NCBI GenBank assembly: GCA_011763485.2
Contig: JAANSK020281157.1
Location: 1 to 20,575 of the forward strand
Reading direction: 5' to 3'
DNA: 20,575 nt
Source of the DNA: Isoetes engelmannii
Lineage: Eukaryota > Streptophyta > Lycopodiopsida > Isoetales > Isoetaceae
Part shown: positions 17,508 through 20,575 of the stretch, in pieces
How the letters are laid out: each line of letters opens with the position of its first letter
Numbering within the stretch: position 1 is the first letter of the stretch
Translations under genes and position numbers: made by a program
Notes under the pieces: generated by a model
What the model was told of the DNA's origin: nothing
The model's database searches: none
The model's input: only the letters and a program-made list of their open reading frames with translations

Positions 17508-19325
17508 TCAATCTACTCACTTAAAATTGCAGCTGGTCAAACATAGCAAGAGCAACAAGAAAGACTGAAATGCAGATATCAACAAGAAAGCTAAGATGGT
17601 CTTCAACTTTATCAAAAATAAAAAATGGGCTCACGTTTGTTCATCCAAGATGATAGTGGATCATGTAAACAACATGATATATAGATAGATAGATTGATGG
17701 ATATCAACGTATGCAATGCATTAAATGCCGATGGAGAGACCCTCATGCCATTCTCGCATACATCAAGAAGACTAGATCGCTTGGATAATGTACAAAACGA
17801 CATAACGACAAGAAGCAGTTCTAATAATGCTTCCACCAAGGAGTTACTGTCTGATTGCACTAACGACAAAACCTTCATCACATTGGCATGCCAGTAGAAA
17901 TTCCCCTTCTTTTTTATACATCTTTCTTCCATGTCTACTAAGAGCAGAAAGAAAGAAATTGCTCAAAGATATTGAACATCTATCCAAAGCCAAAGCTTAA
18001 GGTTTTTCATTGTCAATCCTGCAATAGGATTATAAACTAGCTACTCATATATAGACACATAATCTGGTCTAAGAATTGCCATTGTCTAGCAATACTATAG
18101 AGCTATAGCTACTATTCTATCTAAAAAGGTCTATAGCTACTATTCTATCTAAAAAGAAGTCTTAACGGTTTTTTAGTATATTTCTCATTTCCTTGCCTTT
18201 TTTTGGCACCTTGTTACCACCACCTTGTTACCACCATTACTTGTATCCCGCACTAGATTAGATAGAAAGGATGAATTTAGTTGAGTCTCATGTTTTTTTG
18301 TGATGGATTATATCCAGATGTAGTAGGTTGGCAGCAGGACCTGGGTGGACTTGTATCAACTGCACATAGGTTTAAGCAAAATAGTAAATGCCAAATAGCA
18401 CAAATCCATTCTTAATATGTATTCGAGGCATAAAAATCTTGGTATTGCAAGGAAAGTATTTGATGGTTCATCTTAATATTGCAACGTGGAGTGTCAAGAT
18501 CGACGCTAAAGTTGGTATGCCACGGTGAAGAATTAGTGCAAAACGTTTCAAAACTCTATTTTCTAACAAGCTCACTTCTTACAAACTTGATGCCTGAAGT
18601 TATGCTTGTTTGGTCATTCCTGTTTTGTTTTCACAATTTATAATTGTCACACTGGCCTAATTTGCAACATCCGATTCCAACCTTACAATATCATGCAGAG
18701 CATTTTTGCGATAAAGCACTTGCAATGTCTTTAAGGCAACTAAGTGTTATGCATGTGGATTTTGACCAAATGGTGATCTTTGAAGTGTTGTGACTACAAT
18801 GCTATGCATGTGGACTTTGTGTAAGTCGAATGGTGATCTCTGATAATATAGAATGCAAGCCTTTGTGTACTCAGGGAGATTATGTTTCTTTATTGTTTTG
18901 TTCTCTTCTACTTGAAAACTATTACAGGTTTAATTTGCATAATATAGCGGCATAATGTGGAGAGACTTCATCCAGTGTAAATAGGTTACTGTCATATTCC
19001 CCAATGTGCACCTAAAGTCTGCAGGATTGTTTGAACAAAGAAGGACATTTCGACATTAATGATGTTCCCAGAGCTACAAAATACTTAAAGCAACTGCAAC
19101 ATACAAACTTATCCTTGCTTTTGAAAGTGTACCCGAAGCAGTAGTCTATACCTCGTACAAACATAGCATCAGTCCATTAGTTGTTTCAAACGTTTATTTG
19201 CTAGAAAGAAATCAAACCATGGTTCATAGTAACCTTTAACGCCACCCTAGTTTACCTTCTTAAGTAAAACTTCCTCTCTTCTTCTTTCCGAGTTCTTCTT
19301 TATTTTTCCTATCCTACCCTTTCCC
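17508..19325. other. No gene seen; right part of the 4.7-kb insert
   Basis: Frames of 60-106 codons exist on both strands (for example 17612-17932 minus) but none is recognisable. Local repeats: a GATA-type run near 17682-17695; a 28-base tandem repeat CTATAGCTACTATTCTATCT (18103 and 18131); CACCTTGTTACCAC twice at about 18208-18235; and a diverged pair sharing TATGCATGTGGA and ATGGTGATCT (18749-18783, 18802-18841). Confidence 0.5.
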
Positions 19326-19346
19326 CAACCCTGCATTTTTTTTTTT
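19326..19346. repeat. Right inverted end and T-run of the 4.7-kb insert
   Basis: CAACCCTGC (19326-19334) is the exact reverse complement of GCAGGGTTG at 14627-14635. After one A come eleven T (19336-19346), matching the T-run at the left flank. Confidence 0.6.
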
Positions 19347-20575
19347 AATTTCCCTTACCATGAACGGGAGGGGTTGGGCTTGGTGGGGAAGACGAAATGT
19401 ATCATACGGCATGGGCAATACGGCACAAGAGCCTGGATTTTAGATCTTGGATGCTCCAATGTTATAGGTACAAGGCATGTGAATTGTAAGCTATCTCTGC
19501 TGATGATAGTGCATTTCCCAGTTACCAGTGCTCTTTATGTGCGTCAATATCCAAAGAGAGGGGTTTGAGAGAGCGGGTTTCTCGTCAAGAGGAAAGACAG
19601 AAAGAGGTCTTAGGACAACACAAATAGGGATAAGGGTTGATTATTTAACAAATGCTGAAGTATTAGATGTTGTACAATCTGCAAGGATGGAGAGACGCAG
19701 CTGAAAAGACGATTGTTATTTAGTAAAATGAGACTTGTAGCTCTTTCAGTATGAGCAAGGTCCTTGCGTGACACTCTAGCAGAATCTATGAACCGCAAGG
19801 ATGTGAAGAAATTTTGCACTGATATAGCAGAAGCACACATGCAAGGGAAGTTTGATGGCAAACCGGCACTATGGAATTTTTTGATAGATATTGCACAAAA
19901 CATTATAAGGCCTGGACAAAAAAAACATCAAGGAAACAACTACGCAGTTGTTTGAAACAATAGGGATTTGGGGTGGTCGGAGGATGCACAACTTCTTATC
20001 TAGAAATTGGTGGTCCAAGCATGGCAACAACAATGAGATCGACACACGCAAACTTTTTTGTTATAGAGTTGGAATAAATGAAGCCACATTTTTGCATTTG
20101 GAAAAGACGTATGGAAAATACATGAATGACTTGAACTTATAGTTTGGTTGTATGCCAGTTCTTGTGACCGAGACTGCAGTTAGGCGAGCGGTTCGTTGGC
20201 TTGCAAGAGATGATACATTAATTGGATTTTTGTGGAAAATCAATAGATCATAAATGCGATGCTTCATTTGTTACAGAAGTTGGGTGCAGTGCCACAGGTT
20301 ATGATGTTATTGTGCATGCATTTAAGGAAAATGTTGTGGCACATTACGCAAGAGTATTCATGGTAAATCCTTTGCATGGTAAGCTTCCGAAGCTTGTGCT
20401 TGCAATACAATTAATGTGTAACAAGTTCTCTCATATTGACGTGAGAGCACAATGGAGAAAGATAGAAGAGCTTTGGGATAAACACTTATTAAGAACTTTA
20501 TTGGGACCCTTGATAGGGCATAGTTCTGATGGTGACGCACGACGGAGGACATGCATGGTTGAAGACTATACATTG
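19336..20575 (+). pseudogene. Continuation of the two-finger gene: central and C-terminal part, runs off the window
   Basis: 19350-19476 matches 6275-6403, which follows the zinc-finger part directly in unit A, so this is the same gene beyond the insert. In order: a frame with AFPSYQCSLCASISKERGLR (C-x2-C at 19529-19540), a stop at 19625; NRKDVKKFCTDIAEAHMQ and FDGKPALWNFLIDIAQN (19764-19905); IGIWGGRRMHNFLSRNW (from 19948), a stop at 20140; PVLVTETAVRRAVRWLARDD; then, after one extra T in the run near 20226-20231, an open frame of 115 codons to the window end with VFMVNPLHGKLPKLVLAIQL and GHSSDGDARRR (about 20519-20548). From memory, unverified, an uncharacterised repetitive protein group shares the NPLH and SDGDxRRR motifs. 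A transposase-like role is only a guess. Confidence 0.6.

Larger units (their letters stand above)
14626..19335. mobile_element. 4.7-kb non-autonomous insert with short inverted ends, carrying gene fragments
   Basis: Homology to unit A stops at the T-run ending 14625 and resumes at the T-run from 19336. The ends are inverted copies: GCAGGGTTG at 14627-14635 and CAACCCTGC at 19326-19334. Just inside the left end is a small hairpin, GGGTT-GCAT-AACCC (14630-14643). It carries a GC-rich exon-like start (14800-15350), a PPR gene fragment (16751-17170) and a coding-like piece (17391-17507), all on the plus strand, and no transposase. This is the pattern of a Pack-type transposon that has captured host gene pieces. 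Superfamily is uncertain: CAGGG-like ends suggest hAT, and a 9-11 base duplication would suit Mutator. Confidence 0.6.
6773..19476. repeat. Duplicated unit B, interrupted by a LINE and a 4.7-kb insert
   Basis: Segments 6773-7389, 11216-14615 and 19336-19476 together match unit A (2184-6403) collinearly. The two gaps are the LINE (7390-11215) and the inserted element (14626-19335). At both gaps the homology to A stops and resumes at the matching base, apart from a few target bases repeated at each end. That is how nested insertions look. Past 19476 the gene continues where A has ended, so B is the more complete copy. Confidence 0.8.

Noticed and set aside
17612-17932. 106-codon minus-strand frame in the insert
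   Set aside because: No known motif, low complexity in parts, and a competing 67-codon plus frame covers the same bases. Not enough to call a gene.
14616-19346. Helitron as identity of the 4.7-kb insert (TTAG at the left, rc CTAA, next to a hairpin)
   Set aside because: In that orientation the following base should be T, the other end should be TC, and no direct flank repeat is expected. Here flanks are T-runs on both sides and the two ends are inverted copies of each other.
19948-20250. PIF/Harbinger transposase
   Set aside because: The layout FxVGINEATFLHLE then AVRRAVRWLARDD looks superficially similar, but the following SDGDARRR and NPLH blocks do not fit the DDE_4 domain.

Overview
The window looks like land-plant nuclear DNA made almost entirely of transposable elements and decayed genes. 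The signs are: a plant initiator-tRNA-Met primer binding site beside an LTR end; Ty1/Copia gag, protease, RT and RNase H remnants; an L1-type LINE with the plant zinc-binding RVT domain; and a fragment of a plant PPR gene with an E domain. The sequence does not settle monocot versus dicot. I saw no bacterial, rRNA, tRNA or CRISPR features.

Layout. 1-107: end of an LTR plus a PBS. 108-2183: no recognisable coding, but a run of perfect hairpins at 562-980. 2184-6403 (unit A): a Copia fragment on the minus strand followed by the 5' part of a plus-strand zinc-finger gene. 6404-6772: spacer with short repeats. 6773 onward (unit B): a second copy of the same unit, interrupted twice. A 5'-truncated LINE sits in its Copia protease (7390-11215, minus strand), and a 4.7-kb insert (14626-19335) sits in its zinc-finger gene. 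Beyond that insert the gene resumes at 19336 and runs off the window end.

The order of events can be read from shared and private changes. The Copia fragment already had a permuted order (RT-RNase H-gag-protease), an internal RNase H duplication and a lost YVDD box before unit A/B duplication, because both copies share all three. The LINE and the 4.7-kb insert came later, since only unit B has them. The insert has short inverted ends (GCAGGGTTG) between T-runs and carries pieces of a PPR gene plus other coding-like stretches, so it resembles a gene-capturing (Pack-type) DNA transposon with no visible transposase.

The most interesting item is the plus-strand gene. It is an unfamiliar protein with two C2H2-like fingers of unusual spacing, an AT-hook-like GRPRA stretch, and, past the insert, a C-terminal region with the motif GHSSDGDARRR. 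Unit A is a decayed partial copy of it. In unit B it is split and frameshifted, so here it is a pseudogene, but the family may be an undescribed transposon-like lineage.
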